Below are positions 30,154 through 42,350 of a stretch of 64,000 nucleotides of DNA, piece by piece; positions within the stretch are counted from its first letter, which is position 1; the number at the start of each line of letters is the position of its first letter. Position numbers and translations under genes: made by a program. The notes under the pieces were generated by a model. The model had not been told where the DNA came from and ran no database searches. It worked only from the letters and a program-made list of their open reading frames with translations. Source of the DNA: Saccopteryx bilineata (Eukaryota > Chordata > Mammalia > Chiroptera > Emballonuridae). The stretch lies in assembly GCF_036850765.1 (NCBI RefSeq), contig NC_089493.1, positions 298,832,349 to 298,896,348 of the forward strand, in the 5' to 3' direction.

Positions 30154-30455
30154 CAAGCAGTGGAGCAGTGAATAAAGCACTAAACTGGGACACAGGACCC
30201 AGGTTCAAAACCCCAAGCTTGCCAGCTTGATTGAGTGTGAGGTTGCAGGCTTCAGTGTGTGATCATAGACATGACCCCATGATTGCTGGCTTGAGCCCAA
30301 GGTTGCTGGATTGAGCTCCTGGTCAAGGCACATATGAGAGCAATCAATGAACAACTAAGGAGCCCAAATAAAGAATTGATGCTTCTCATCTTTCTCCCTT
30401 CCTGTCTTTCCCTATCTGTCCCTCTGTCGGTCTAAAGCAAAAAGAAAGAAAGAAA
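30154..30455 (+). mobile_element. Diverged long-family SINE
   Basis: Head GCCTGACAAGCAGTGGAGCA, body with GCCAGCTTGATTGAGTGTGAGG, GGTCAAGGCACATATGAG and an AAAG-rich tail. Confidence 0.75.
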
Positions 30456-30486
30456 AAATTGCTTTTCTCTCTCCACTATATAAAAC

Positions 30487-31205
30487 TGCCCTCTTGATGT
30501 TCCGCTTATCTGTCAGACCTTATCCTTACTGGACTATCGCCCCTGAGACAGGAATTCCAAGAAGCTGACAAGCCGCCCCTAGGAGGGGTTCCTGACATAC
30601 CAGGACTTTTACTGGGAGAGACAGTGAGACAGACTCCCGCATGCGCCTGACCAGGATCCACCCGGCATGCCCACGAGGGGCAACCATCTGCCCACCAGGG
30701 GGCGATGCTTTGCCCCTCCAAGGCATTGCTCTGCCACGACCAGAGCCACTCTAGCGCCAGGGACAGGGGCCAAGGAGCCATCCCCAGCGCCCAGGCCATC
30801 CCTGCTTTACTAGAGCCTCGGCTGCGGGAGGGGAAGTGAGAGACAGAGAGGAAGGAGGGGAGGGGTGCAAAAGAAAATGGGTGCCTCTCCTATGTGCCCT
30901 GGCCCAGAATCAAATCCAGGTCCCCTGCACAGCAGGCTGACGCTCTAACACTGAGCCAACCAGCCAGGGCCCATACCAGGACTTTTGATTCAACACCCAC
31001 ATGTTCGAAGCCCCCCAAGGAGGAGCATTCCAGACATACTAGATCTTTTGCCTCAGTATCCCCTCAGGCTCTCCCAAAAACTATATAACTCTCCCCTAGT
31101 TTGTAGCTGGTGCTCTTCTCCCTGGAGAAGTGCCCGGCAGGGTTTCTTTCTTCCTTTCAATAAAGCCTGTTACTCTGGTCTTCCCGACTCCCATGGATTT
31201 CAACA
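30487..31205 (+). mobile_element. 5' LTR of tRNA-Phe-type ERV, with SINE inside
   Basis: Starting at about TGCCCTCTTGATGTTCCGC and ending GATTTCAACA, the LTR is about 350 bp once the SINE at 30,611-30,970 is removed. It has TATATAA near 31,080 and AATAAA near 31,158. It is the same family as the minus-strand LTR at 827-2358. The left edge is inferred from where the two copies stop matching. Confidence 0.75.
30611..30970 (-). mobile_element. Ves-type SINE with GC-rich 3' body, inserted in LTR
   Basis: Reverse orientation: the right end reads GAGCCAACCAGCCAGGGCCC (reverse head) and the left end is TGGGAGAGACAGTGAGACAG. The target duplication ATACCAGGACTTTT lies at about 30,597 and 30,973, within LTR sequence. 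Confidence 0.9.
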
Positions 31206-31207
31206 TT

Positions 31208-31225
31208 TGGTGCCGGAACCCGGGA
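31208..31225 (+). other. Retroviral primer binding site, tRNA-Phe
   Basis: TGGTGCCGGAACCCGGGA, 17 of 18 bases complementary to tRNA-Phe, two bases after the LTR end at 31,205. Confidence 0.85.
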
Positions 31226-34200
31226 CAAAGTACTAACTGCCTGGATGATCCCTCTTTGCCATCCAAATGTAAACCAGGGAAGTATGGGCAGCGGCAGCTC
31301 ATCCCAGACTTACTCTCTGATTCTATTTGGACGTGTAATTGTAAGATCGATTGGCCGGTAGTATAAACCCTGTCCTGAACCCCTGCTGGATCAGAAAGGT
31401 AAAAATATTCTCCCTTCCCCTTTCCCAGTTGGCCTCCACATTTCTCTCGAAAACACCCCTTCCTGGATGGACGGTTTTGACTTTGGACCCCATATCTACG
31501 GGTGGTCTGCCTCTACTCCTTTATGAACTTCTACGAAAATCTAGACGTGCCTAGCCAGACCTCTCTACTACGTCCTGGGATCTCGGCCTTGGGATGACGA
31601 CCTCTTATCTGAGTCTCTCTTTCTACGGAGATTTTCTCCACTCAGAACTGTGACTGAAGGTGAGGACCCCCCTTCTCTCACCAGTCTCCTCTACTGTGGG
31701 CTCCTCTCAGTCCAGACCGTCCAGCCAGGCTCCCCTCGGAACATGGGCTCCTCCCAATCTCAGGCCTCAGAGACTCTTCCTCTACTCCTTCGGGACTCAC
31801 CCTACTCTCTGAGGTTCACATTTTGGGAGGTTTCTAGTCCCAGCGGCTAGTTTCTGCAGACTTCCTTAAAAGTCTAGGAACCTTGCCAGGTTGCTTTCTA
31901 ATACCATTACAATATCCTAAGATATCTTGACAATTTCTGATGGAAAAGGCATCAGAGATTCCTTACGTGTGCAGGCCTTTCTTCTCCCTTCTCTGTAATT
32001 CTTCATTTCTGTGCTGCTGTTCTACACACAGGCTGGTTTTGGCCTAAGAAACCTCACCTAAAACCTCCGCTCCTAATAATATCTTCTCTGCGGACTCCCA
32101 AATCTCTCCTTCTCCTGCCTGACCCCTGAGTGAACCCCTCTCTTGGAACCCCTCTCTAATTCCTCTACAAATCTCTTTTGCTCTTGTCTCTTCCCTCCAA
32201 GAGCCCCCTCCCTTCTCCACTGTGTTCTTCATTCCCACCCCCCTCCTTAAAAGCTGTGGCTCTGGATGAGGTGCCTGTCTCTCTTCTTAACCCCTCTCCA
32301 CTGCCTTCACTGTATTTTACCCATTTCCCTCTCCCCACCAGCTTCTGATACAGCTGTGCCCTTCTCCCTCTCGTCCTGCAGATTCTGACCCTCCTTTTCC
32401 ATCCACCTGCTCACACTGTCCATCCATCTGCCTTCTCTCTTCCTCCATTCTATGCTGGCAACCCCCTGCCATCTCAAAAAACTTAAAAAAGCAGAATTGT
32501 ATATTAAGCTATGTAAGTAATCTGTCTTTTCTCTTTGTTTTTCAGAAAATATCTCTAGTATAATTTTAATTGAAACAAGTAAAGCATGCTCATTTAAATT
32601 CCTTAATTCATAACTTTTATGTAAAGTCTTTGTTTAATGTGTAACTGTGTCTGTTTCTAAGGCTTTAAACCAATAATTACCCACCTCTAAACCAGGCTTA
32701 CTCATCTCCAAAGACTCTCCCTGCAATACCCCCACCCTGCTGTCTGAAAACCTTCAGGGTATTATTGCCTCCTACAAGACTTACGCCTAATCAATGAGGC
32801 AATAGTTCCCCTCCATTCAGTAGTCCCTAATCTCTACAAGTTATTGCCACACATTCCCTCAAACACCGCTCACTTCAGGATCGTAGACCTCAAGAATGTC
32901 TTCTTTACCATTCCTCTTCCCCCTGACTCTTTAATTTCTGTTTACCTTTATGTGGAATGTCTTACCCTAGGGGATCAAAAACAGCCCACACCTATTTGGG
33001 CAGGCACTAGCTCAGGATTTAGCAGCATGCAATCTCAAAACAAGTACTCTCTTACAATACGTAGATGATCTACTCTTCTGCAGCCCCTCCCTGCCTGCTT
33101 CAAGGAAACACACATCCACCCCTCTTAATTTCCTTACTGTGAAGGGATATCGTGTCTTCTCTGCTAAGGCTCAACTTCACTCTAAGTCTGTAGTCTATCT
33201 GGGCATCATCTTAACCCCCACCACCTGAAGTCTCACCTTAGATCTAACTCAGAACCTTCACAATCTCCAACCACCTACCACCACAAATCAAATATTTTCT
33301 GTCCTTGGTCTAATAGGCTTCTTTAGACACTGGATTCCAAAGTTTGCTCTCTTAGTCAAGCCCCTCAGTGACATCTGCTGTACATGGCTTTTAAGGTCTA
33401 TAATGACCAAGGAAGTACCAGAAAAGGAAAATAAGGCCCTAAAGAATTCAGGAAATACCAGCTTTTGGCATATGCTCTTAAAGGCTTCAGAAGCCCTAAA
33501 GGGCTTCATAGGATATCATCAGGGCCCTCCTCCAGAGTGGAAAGAAAGGTTATTGAACTGAAGCCTGCCAGGCTTCCTAGCCCTACCTATAGACACGTCT
33601 TTTCTGTGGAAAAAGGAATACGAGAAGGTAAGCTGCTCCCTTGCTCCATGGAAGGAGGATTCGGTCTCTTCTAGCCCTGCTCCAGCTACCTGTGATCTGA
33701 CCTTGCCCAGCATTCTGGGAATTGCCACTGAAGGCCCAAGGACATCATTCAGGAACCTAAAGTATTTCTTCTAAATAGCAGGTAAACTAATCTTATTTCT
33801 TGTAAACACAAAGGCCATCTACACTGCCTTACTTGAATATTTGAGTTTTATTTATCTCTCAAAGATCTCTACTGTGGGTATTGACAGTTTGATTTTGTTG
33901 CTATATATAATGTATACTATATCCTTTATACCTCTTGTCTCAATGCCCCATTCCTATGGTGGCCTGGGACCTGCTGCTAATTCCAGCTAGAAGCAGTGAT
34001 TAATAGGACCTAAACTCTAATGCAAAATATAGAACTGTAACCACCCCTTCCCTAAGTACTTGTAGGATTTATAGTTTACTCAGCAAACTGTTCAAAGACT
34101 GTTCAAGAGGCGATTCCAGCAGTACATCACCCAAGGACTGACTTTCACGTGGACAGGTCCACACACCGTGATCCTGACAACTCCCACTGCTGCTACGGGT

Positions 34201-34600
34201 AACTCTTTCATCCACCCTGACCATATAGAGCTCAGAAATAGAGAAACAAATTGACTCCTTGTCCTTCTAGTCTCTATTCATGTCTCAGCCTGCCTCACCC
34301 AATCAGGGGTTTTCTCATATGGGACCAACACCTATATATGTCTGCTTACTAATTGAACAGAAACCTGTACCCTAATCTGTCTCATCCCAAATATCAACCT
34401 AATCCTACCCCATGAGCCTTTTTTAATTCCTAGTACATTAGTCATGAATCTAAGATCCAAGCAAGCTGTAGAGGTAATCCCTCTTCTTGTTGCTTTAAAA
34501 ATCTCTACAAAAATAGGTCTAGGGGCAGGGGGACTGGCCACATTCCTGTCTTATTCCTACTCTATCTCTCTCTTTCTAGCCCAGTGAATTTGTATACATG
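31226..34600 (+). pseudogene. Decayed internal region of tRNA-Phe-type ERV (gag/pol/env remnants)
   Basis: Leader and presumably gag (31,226-32,820) have no readable frame. Reverse transcriptase remnants follow: VDLKNVFFTIPLPPDS near 32,887 and LQYVDDLLF with the YVDD active site at 33,052-33,078, then KGYRVFSAKAQ. The end of integrase is visible near 34,140-34,245 (TGPHTVILTTPTA then HPDHIELRNR). An env surface/transmembrane junction (RSKQAVEVIPLLVALKIST) lies near 34,450. Stops and frameshifts are frequent, and much of RNase H, integrase core and env is missing. It is class I, HERV-F/H-like by primer site and motifs. Confidence 0.7.
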
Positions 34601-34629
34601 GAATTGTAAGGACCAAGGAAAGATCAAAT

Positions 34630-35052
34630 TGTTAGATTTAGGAAAGTGTGCTGGAATTGACAAAGTGTAGAAGCAGAGACAGGGAGGTAATGATAGGGAC
34701 CCTGTAAGGCTGAGAACAAAGGAAGACAAACATTTTCATTCCATTGGTCACAGACCCTTATCAGAAGTTTATGTTTGAAATTCGCCAATGAGCTAGACCC
34801 AGCCCCTGTTGCTGTGCTGTGTGTGACCCCCTTAGCCAATAGGTAAGTACCAGATCTGCTTCTGTTAATGCTTGCTTACTTAGGATATATAGCTGTAAGC
34901 GCCAGGGGCGATTCCCGTTTGTAGCTGCTTGTGGGTACATTGTTTCCGGACACCTGGGAATTCACCCCTGCGCAGGTTAAACTGGCCAATAAAGAAACAT
35001 CTATACTCCTGAAAGTCTCCGGCATCTGTTCTCATACCCGGTGCATGCTACA
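34630..35052 (+). mobile_element. 5' LTR of a second ERV (tRNA-Pro-like primer site)
   Basis: Starts TGTTAGATTTAGG, ends GCATGCTACA, 423 bp, with GATATATAGC (TATA-like) near 34,884 and CCAATAAAGAAAC (AATAAA) near 34,988. It is related to the minus LTR at 2,917-3,390. It follows directly on the env remnant of the previous ERV, into which it probably inserted. No matching 3' LTR was found after 40,852. Confidence 0.75.
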
Positions 35053-35055
35053 TCC

Positions 35056-35073
35056 TAGGGGCACATCCGGGAT
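35056..35073 (+). other. Primer binding site, tRNA-Pro-like
   Basis: TAGGGGCACATCCGGGAT agrees at 15 of 18 positions with the tRNA-Pro primer site of gammaretroviruses. It lies three bases after the LTR. Confidence 0.6.
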
Positions 35074-35430
35074 CTCCCTCGGTGTAGTTTTTGGGTCAGA
35101 GACTGGAGGAACACTGAGGGCACTTTTGATATCCCTATTGTGTTTGCTGTTCAGGCCATTATCTACCAGGTGCCCCATCAAAACCAATTTTTGTATATAG
35201 ATGTGTGGATTGATATCGCCACTAAAAAGCCAGGTTATATCAGGAAATACATAAAGGACAGCAAGAGAGAGAAGGGCAGTGTGCCTTAATGCAGATAATC
35301 AGAAGGCGAGGCAGGGTGACAAGAAAGAAAAGGGAAAAGCTAGCCCCCCCCCCCCCCGGCATGGCCCAGTGTACCATCATCTAGACTTTACCCTGTTTTT
35401 CCCAAGCCTCTAGAGGACCACCTAGACCCG

Positions 35431-36412
35431 GTGAATTTCCCTCCACTCTATCGGCGGCAGGCAGAACCTGATTCTTCGCGGCAAGATGTGAACGGGCTTT
35501 CAAGTCCACCTCACACCCGAGGAGGGGCGCTTTATGGGGCGGGGGAAGCAGCCGCCATCTTGTCTCCTTTGGCGGGAGGAGCTGCCGTCATTTTCCCTTC
35601 TTTGGCAGGAGGTGTGACCGTTTCTCTTTTGGCGGGAGGGGCAGCCATCTTGCTGCTCTGGGAGGCGCCACCGGCACCAGATGCGAGTTCCTGTGCGCCA
35701 CCCCATTTTATTTATGTGCCTTTCTCTTCCAGTGATTTATAAAACTGGAAACCTCAAAATCCTCCCTTTTCTGAGAAACCACAGGGATTAATATCCTGCT
35801 TGAGACTGTTTTTAGGACCCACCAGCCAACGTGGGATGGTTTTCAACAGGTCTTACAAACTTTTTTACTACAGAAGAAAGGAACAGGATAATGAGAGAAG
35901 TAGCAAAGGCTGTTTTAGAGGATGGGGGAATGGATGTGGAAGTCGAGAATGTCCTTCCTAAACAACCCCCAAATTGGGACCCAAATACCTCTGGGAGAAG
36001 GGAGGCACTCTTCCAGTACTTCTGGGCTCTGTTACGGGGCTTAAAGACAGCAGCCAGGAGACCCACTAACTTCAGTAATGTAAGTGAGGTTATCCAGCGA
36101 AGGGAAGAGTCCCCCGATGCATTTTTAGAGCGGCTAATAGAGGCCTACCGGGTTTATACCCCCATAGATCCAGAGGCTGAAGAAAATTGCAGGCTAGTGA
36201 ATATAGCCTTTGTGACGCAAGCTGCGTCAGGCATTAGGAAGAAGCTTCAGAAGTTAGAAGGATTTGAAGGGAAAAATAGAAGTGAGTTGATAGAAATAGC
36301 TCAGAAGATATTCATAAATAGGGATGACCCAGACTTAGGGAGAGCAGCTGTCAAAATCCTCCTTGACACTCATAAGTCTGAAAGGAAAGGAGAAGGGAAG
36401 CAGCAACAATGA
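35431..36412 (+). pseudogene. gag remnant of the tRNA-Pro-like ERV
   Basis: The first readable part (35,431-35,742) is an Ala/Gly-rich segment with three or four repeats of LAGGAA-like units, ending FSSSDL before a TAA. That block is the start of the capsid N-terminal domain (SSDL-stop-NWK...), with further frame changes to about 35,830. The capsid C-terminal domain is open from 35,831 (193 codons) and shows the major homology region (RREESPDAFLERLIEAYR). Matrix and the myristoylated Met-Gly start were not found. The Gag could not be made as one protein. Confidence 0.8.
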
Positions 36413-36930
36413 GGCAAGGACAGAGGTCAACCGCGAAAGCAAATAGACAAGGACCAGTGTGAATACTGCAAGAAAAAAGGACACTGGAGGAGATAATGCC
36501 CAATGTTACAAGCCGACAGCCATAGGCCAAAGCAAGCCCCAGAGGTCATGCTCCAAACCTGAGACTGACGGGGCCAGGGCTCCATTTCCGTCAGCTCCCA
36601 GGAGCGCATGGTCACCTTAACAGTCGAAGGAAAGCCAATAGACTTCCTAGTTGACACGGGAGCCATCTACTCAGTTCTGAAGAAACCACAGGGCCAAATA
36701 CAGAAAGAAACTACAAAGAAAGTAGAGGTAACGGGAAAAGCGAAAGCTTACCCACGGGCCACTGCGATAATTACTAATTTGGGCTGAGGCATCCACTCAT
36801 TTCTAGTCTTTCCAGATTGTCCTTATCCTCTCATGGGCCGAGACCTCTTGCAGAAACTTTAAGCCACGATCACCTTCAAGCAAGGAGATAGCAGTTCCCA
36901 AGAAGAAGGCGAAAACGTCAGCCTAGAGGT
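36413..36930 (+). pseudogene. Nucleocapsid and protease remnant
   Basis: A CCHC zinc knuckle is visible (CEYCKKKGHW, near 36,458-36,500) but a TAA precedes its last Cys. The protease active site VDTGA lies at about 36,650, followed by a MGRDLL-like flap-distal motif near 36,834. Stops interrupt both (for example TGA at about 36,785). Confidence 0.75.
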
Positions 36931-39900
36931 AACAGTGCCCCTATCTGAAGAATACTTGATGGCAGCCCTCCAGGAAGGTAAGGACGAAGCCACCGGGGTC
37001 CTTGAGGAATTGCGAAAAAAGGTGCCTGGGGTGTGGGCAGAAACCAACCCACCAGGCCTAGCTGCTCAACAGCCACCTGTCATAGTGCAGTTGCTGAGCA
37101 CCGCTAGCCCAGTACGAGTGAGGCAATACCCCATACCTGCACGGGCTAAGCAGGGCATAGCACAGCATTTGAAGTGCTTATTAATGGCAGGCATCCTTTG
37201 AGAATGCCAATCGGCCTGGAGCACACCTTTGCTCCCAGTCCAGAAGCCTGGGACCCAGGATTATCACCCAGTGCAGGGTCTGCGAGAAGTAAATGCCCAG
37301 ATAGAGACTATTCACCCCACAGTGCCAAATCCCTACACTTTGCTAAGCTCATTGCCCCCTACTCATATCTATTACTCAGTATTAGATTTGAAGGATGCTT
37401 TCTTCTGTATTCCACTGGCCCCCAAGAGCTAAGAGATATTTTCTTTTGAATGGAATGATCCAGGGAATGAACTAGTGGGGCAATCTACATGGACCAGACT
37501 TCCCCAAGGGTTCAAGAACTCCCCCACTATCTTTAATGAGGCTTTGAGCAAGGACTTGCAGGTGTTCCACACTGCCCACCCATCAATTGTGCTGCTCCAA
37601 TATGTGGATGACCTCCTCATCACCACAGCAGAAGAAGAACAATGTAAGGAGGCCACCCTAGACCTACTCCAGTACGTCCAGCAGATGGGGTATCGAGTCT
37701 CTGCCAAGAAGGCCCAGATCATCACCCAAACTGTAAGTTATCTAGGGTATAACTTACAAGGGGGACAAAGGACATTATCCAGTCAAAGGATCCAGCCTGT
37801 GTTACGGATCCCAGAACCCACTAACAAGAGGCAAGCACAGGAGTTTCTGGGAGCAGTGGGCTATTGCAGACTTTGGATACTAGGGTTTGCAGAGCTGGCC
37901 AGGCCCCTACATGAGTTGACTCAGGGTAAAGAAGAACAGTTCAATTGGACAGATAAGGAAAGGAAAGCTTTCCAAGCATTGAAGGAAGCTTTAGTAGCTG
38001 CCCCTGCATTGGCCCTACCAGACATGGCCAAACCCTTCCAGCTTTATATTGCTGAAAAGGGACGGGTAGCCTTGGGAATCCTCAGCCAAGAGCTTGGGCC
38101 ATGGAGAAGGCCCATAGCATATCTGTCCAAGAAGCTAGACCCCGTAGCGTCTGGCTGGCCAACCTGCTTAAGGGCACTTGCTGCTACCTCTACCCTAGTT
38201 AAGGAAGCTAATAAGCTGACATTGGGCCAGGATATTCAAGTTATTGGAGAACACTATCTAGAGCAAGTGCTGCATTCACCACCGAATCGGTGGCTCTCCA
38301 ATGCATGATTGATGCAGTACTAGGCACAGCTATTGAATCCCCTTGCAGTACAGTTTTTGAAGATGGCAGCCCTAAACCCTGCTACTTTGCTACCCTTACC
38401 GGACCCAACAGTGGTCCAAGATTGCAGGCAGATACTGGACACTGTAACAGGGGCCAGGCAGGACCTTTGAAAATGCAGACCTCACGCTGTTCACTGATGG
38501 AAGCAGCTATGTCCGAGATGGACAAAGATATGCAAGAGCAGCGGTAACTACCCAGGACAGAATCTTGTGGCAAAGGGCGTTGACAAAAGATACGTCTGCA
38601 TAGCAAGCAGAGCTGATCGGACTGATGCAGGCCCTCTGGATAGCTGAGGGAAAGGTGCCCAACATCTACACGGACAGCAGGTATGCCTTTGCCACTGCCC
38701 ACATTCACGGTGCCATTTACAAAGAAAGAGGTCTGCTAACTTCAGGAGGAAAAGAAATTAAAAATAAAACTGAGATCCTGGCCCTGCTTGATGCCATTTG
38801 GCTTCCCTCTAAAGTGGCCATAATTCATTACAAAGGACATCAAAAAGGGGACTCTCCAATTATTCAAGGAAACCATTTTTGCCGACGCTGCTGCCAGAGA
38901 AGCTGCGGAAGAAGGAACTGCAGACATTCTTCCGCTCTTGCCTCAACCTTTGCTGCCCTCAGACCCTAAGTATACTTCTGAAGAAGAGCAAGAAGGGAAG
39001 CAATTAGGGGGTAAAAGAAATAAGCAAGGATAGATAGAACTTCCAGATACCAGACTCTACTTACCCCAGGGAATTATAGGAGAAATAGTAAAGGAAATCC
39101 ATGCAAGTTCCCACCTAGGGCAAAATAAGATAGAACAACTAATCAAGAAGTACTACTTGGGACCCCAGATTAGAAATATAGTACAATCGATACTTTCCAG
39201 ATGCAAGACTTGTCCTAAGGTCAATGCCATAAACAAGAAGCTTCTCCTTTTAGATATAGGAGAGAGTGCCCAGGAGAAGTATGGGAAATAGATTTTACAG
39301 AAATGACTCCAGGGAAAACAGGATTCAAGTATCTACTTGTACTAATAGATACCTTTACAGGATGGAAAGAAGCCTTTCCCACCAAGGGTGAAACCGCTTC
39401 CAAAGTTTGTAAAATCCTACTAAGGGAGATCATCCCTAGATATGGGATCCCCATAGCAATAGGATCTGATAATGGACCAGCTTTCATCTCTAAGATTTCT
39501 CAGGAGTTAGCTAAAAGGCTAGGAATTGATTCAAAATTATATTGTATTTACAGGCCTCAAAGCTCAGGACAAGTAGAAAGAATGAATAGGATTTTAAAGG
39601 AAACTCTAATTAAGTTGAGGGAGGAGACCGGCGAAAACTGGGTAGAGTTACTCCCTTTTGCCCTATTCTGGGTTAGATGTACACTGTACACTAATAAATG
39701 GACCCCCTATGAGCTCATGTTTGGACAACCAGTTCCTCTAGTTCCCCAGCTCACTAGAGAGGAAATAGAGGTATCTAATCATAACTTCCTCAAGCCCCTA
39801 CAGGCATTGCAGCAAATTCGGAGAGATAAGAGAGCTACAGGAGGAGAGGGCTGCAGCATCAGGAGACAACACCCAGAAGTTTTCACCACCGGACCCTGGA

Positions 39901-40106
39901 CAGTGGGTTTGGATCCTTAACCACCGACGAGGGAACCTAGAGCCGCGGTGGTGAGGATTATTCCAGGTACTGCTCAGCACCCCCTCTGCGGTCAAGGTAG
40001 CTGAGAAAACTTACTGGATCCACCTTTTCCATGTGAAAGCGGCTCAACCCCCTGAGGAGGAGTCTCGAACATGGCAAGTCAAGCAAACCCTGGAAAACCT
40101 CTAAAA
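36931..40106 (+). pseudogene. pol remnant: reverse transcriptase, RNase H, integrase
   Basis: The RT finger/palm start ([20 protein letters not shown]) is at about 37,278. A frame change near 37,435 leads into a 277-codon open stretch (37,475-38,308) with [12 protein letters not shown] and YVDD at 37,601-37,612. RNase H follows with TDGSSY near 38,494, a stop at about 38,601 and [11 protein letters not shown] near 38,670. Integrase has a damaged zinc-binding head near 39,100-39,230 and a nearly intact core (39,303-39,920) with Asp near IDFTEM, Asp in GSDNGPAF and Glu in GQVERMNR, so DD35E is complete. The C-terminal part has stops near 39,955. Gammaretrovirus-like throughout. Confidence 0.85.
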
Positions 40107-40150
40107 CTCACTTTTTCCTGTGTAAACTGCTCATTGTTTATTGTATTTCT

Positions 40151-40852
40151 GTGAATGGGTTAGAATTAAAGGAATGGGTATTAATCAGGACAGCTGATGG
40201 AACAATAATAGCACAAAACAATACATGGGGCAACCAAGTAACTTTCAGAGTAGAGTTTTCAAAGTTCTCTGATGATGAGTTCTGTGACTCCCCTGCAGCA
40301 CATGGGTCTATAAGATTAGGACATAGAAAACCTCTGTGCTCACCACGATGGAATCATGAGGTATGTTGGCCCTCTCGCAATAATAGAGCATTGTGGTATA
40401 CTCCACATTATGCATGTCCTGAGCCTCTTCCAGTGTGGTGCCACACTTGTGGATCTACCACTGACTTTTATTGTAAGGCATGGAGGTTTGAAACACTTGC
40501 TAGTAAATGGAAGCCACCAAGACCTGACCCAGACATAGATCTTTTCCACCTGGGAACTAAGTTTGGAGGGAAAGAGCCTATTGATGCAGGAGATTACCAA
40601 TGTTCTATAAGCAATTGTAACCCTACCATTGTCACCATCAAAAGGCCTCAAGACCCAAGTTGGAGTAAGGGAAAAACATGGGGAATAAGACTCTATACCG
40701 AGGGCACGGATTTAGTGTCAGGAGCGGATCAACAACTGCTGGCTGACAAGGTCACAGCAGAAGGAGATCCACAAGTGCTGATTGACAAAGTCACAGCAGA
40801 GAAGACTCAGGACCACAGACACAGACCCTACATTTCTCCACCTAAACAATAG
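40151..40852 (+). pseudogene. env surface-subunit remnant
   Basis: A 233-codon open stretch with a Cys-rich pattern typical of gammaretroviral surface subunits: CPEPLPVWCHTCGSTTDFYC, then WKPPRPDPD and KGKTWGIRLYTEGTD. It ends in a Lys/Asp-rich direct repeat (ADKVTAEGDPQ / IDKVTAEKTQD). No signal peptide, cleavage site or transmembrane subunit follows, so only part of the surface subunit survives. Confidence 0.7.
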
Positions 40853-40994
40853 ACCCCAAACAAAAGTCAGACCCTAGGCCTCAGGCACCAAACCAAACAC
40901 TGTTCTGCAGACCCAACTCAGACCCAAGAACCCAAGTGCCAGACACCAGAGACTGACACAAGAACTTGCACACCAGATGCCTGGCATTACATAC

Positions 40995-41350
40995 GTTGGT
41001 CAAATAAATTTGTAAATATAATATATATATTTTCTCGCTTATAGTTTGTAATGGGTGTGGAAGACAGGCTGTAAGTTGACAAAGTCATTATACCCTAAGA
41101 CTTAGTTTTAAGAATAAGCTTTTTCCTACACTCTTGACTGTTGCATGATGTGGGGTGGTACACTCTTATGAGAAATCCCATTATGCCTCAGATAAGTTAC
41201 TTTGTATCAGAGACTTCCTTGTTTGTATATGGGATTAAAGGTTTTGATTTCTACACTGTAAAATGGCTTTCTATTTCCTGTAGTCTGTGGTAATGCAAAC
41301 CTGCAAGGGCCAGGTGGCTGTGATGGTGGCCATAGCTACTGGCTTTCCAT
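40995..41350 (+). mobile_element. LTR fragment related to families A and C
   Basis: It begins TTGGTCAAATAAATTTGTAA (family C start lacking TG), shares CTTTGTATCAGAGACTTCC and CACTGTAAAATGG, then jumps to the 3' end (GCAAACCTGCAAGGGCC, ATAGCTACTGGCTTTCCA). About 300 bp of the middle is missing. No target duplication was found. Confidence 0.65.
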
Positions 41351-42350
41351 TTGGCATATTCAGCAGGATTTGATACAGATTGTTATGAGGCTACTAACAC
41401 CTTTGAGAGGTAAAGTAGAGGACTGGATGCTGTTACGGTTCCCCATGGCTGTCCTTCTGGGGGCCTTAGGCTGGCTGACTTTTATAGCCATGCAGAAGAA
41501 AACCAAGAGCTCAGTAAAAGAGGATGCATGAGACCTGCAAACCGAGCAGTGGAAGGAGCTGGAGCAAACGTGGGGAAAATATGCCCACTCTGGAGCTGGA
41601 GCAAGCACCGGAGGAGGCCAACCAGGTTCATGAAATTCGCTTGGAAATGGAACAGCTGCTTGAGAAGCAATCACAGGTTTGTGAGTTGCAGATTGCCCTG
41701 GACGTTGTGGAGAGCCAGCAGCAGCAGGAGGCCCGGGCCTCAAGCCCAACAGCAGGAGCTGATGTTTTCAGTTCTTCTTTGGAGTAAGATGACAATCGGT
41801 CTGGACTTGTGGTCTGCAGTCTCTAGAAGGTAAGATCCCAGCAGCAAGGAGTACCTACTAGGCCTCTGGTAGGTCTGTGATTTTGGGACATAGGAGTGGT
41901 TGCCATTATGCTCTCCAGAGCAAAGATGAAAATGCTGACTATCATTGTCACATGCTGCTCTTTGGGACAGTTTAAGACCTGCCAGAACCACAGGGATAAG
42001 GGGGGTGTCTGATGCCCCATGTGTGTGGAGTGATTACTGGACTATGACCAAATTGGGCACTGGCTTCTTTGTTGGATGTACTTAAAGATTTTGGACAATG
42101 TGAAATATTTTGATATGGGTGGGGGCGGCTTTGCTGGGGGTCCACCCCTGCCCCAGGAAGCTTTTCAAATGGCTAGAAAGGCTGAAGACATTTTATGCTT
42201 TTGGCAAAATACTCAGAGACTGGTAAAATGTACCTTTGTAATTGTCAAAATTATATAGTTTGTCATGTATTGTAATGTATGTAATATACCTAATTTCCTT
42301 GTGCAGGAATACCTGTGCTTTAGATTGTGAAGTGAGCAAAAGGAGTTAAA
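41351..42350 (+). other. About 1 kb between two related LTRs, possibly internal sequence of a non-autonomous element
   Basis: Flanked by related LTRs in the same orientation. It contains a short open frame with a hydrophobic segment (PMAVLLGALGWLTFIAMQKK, near 41,440-41,505) and, overlapping downstream, an 87-codon Glu/Gln-rich frame (41,524-41,787) predicted to be coiled-coil. A purine-rich run (GCAAAAGGAG, about 42,336) precedes the right LTR. I do not recognise a retroviral gene. It may be deleted env cytoplasmic-tail sequence or unrelated. Confidence 0.35.
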
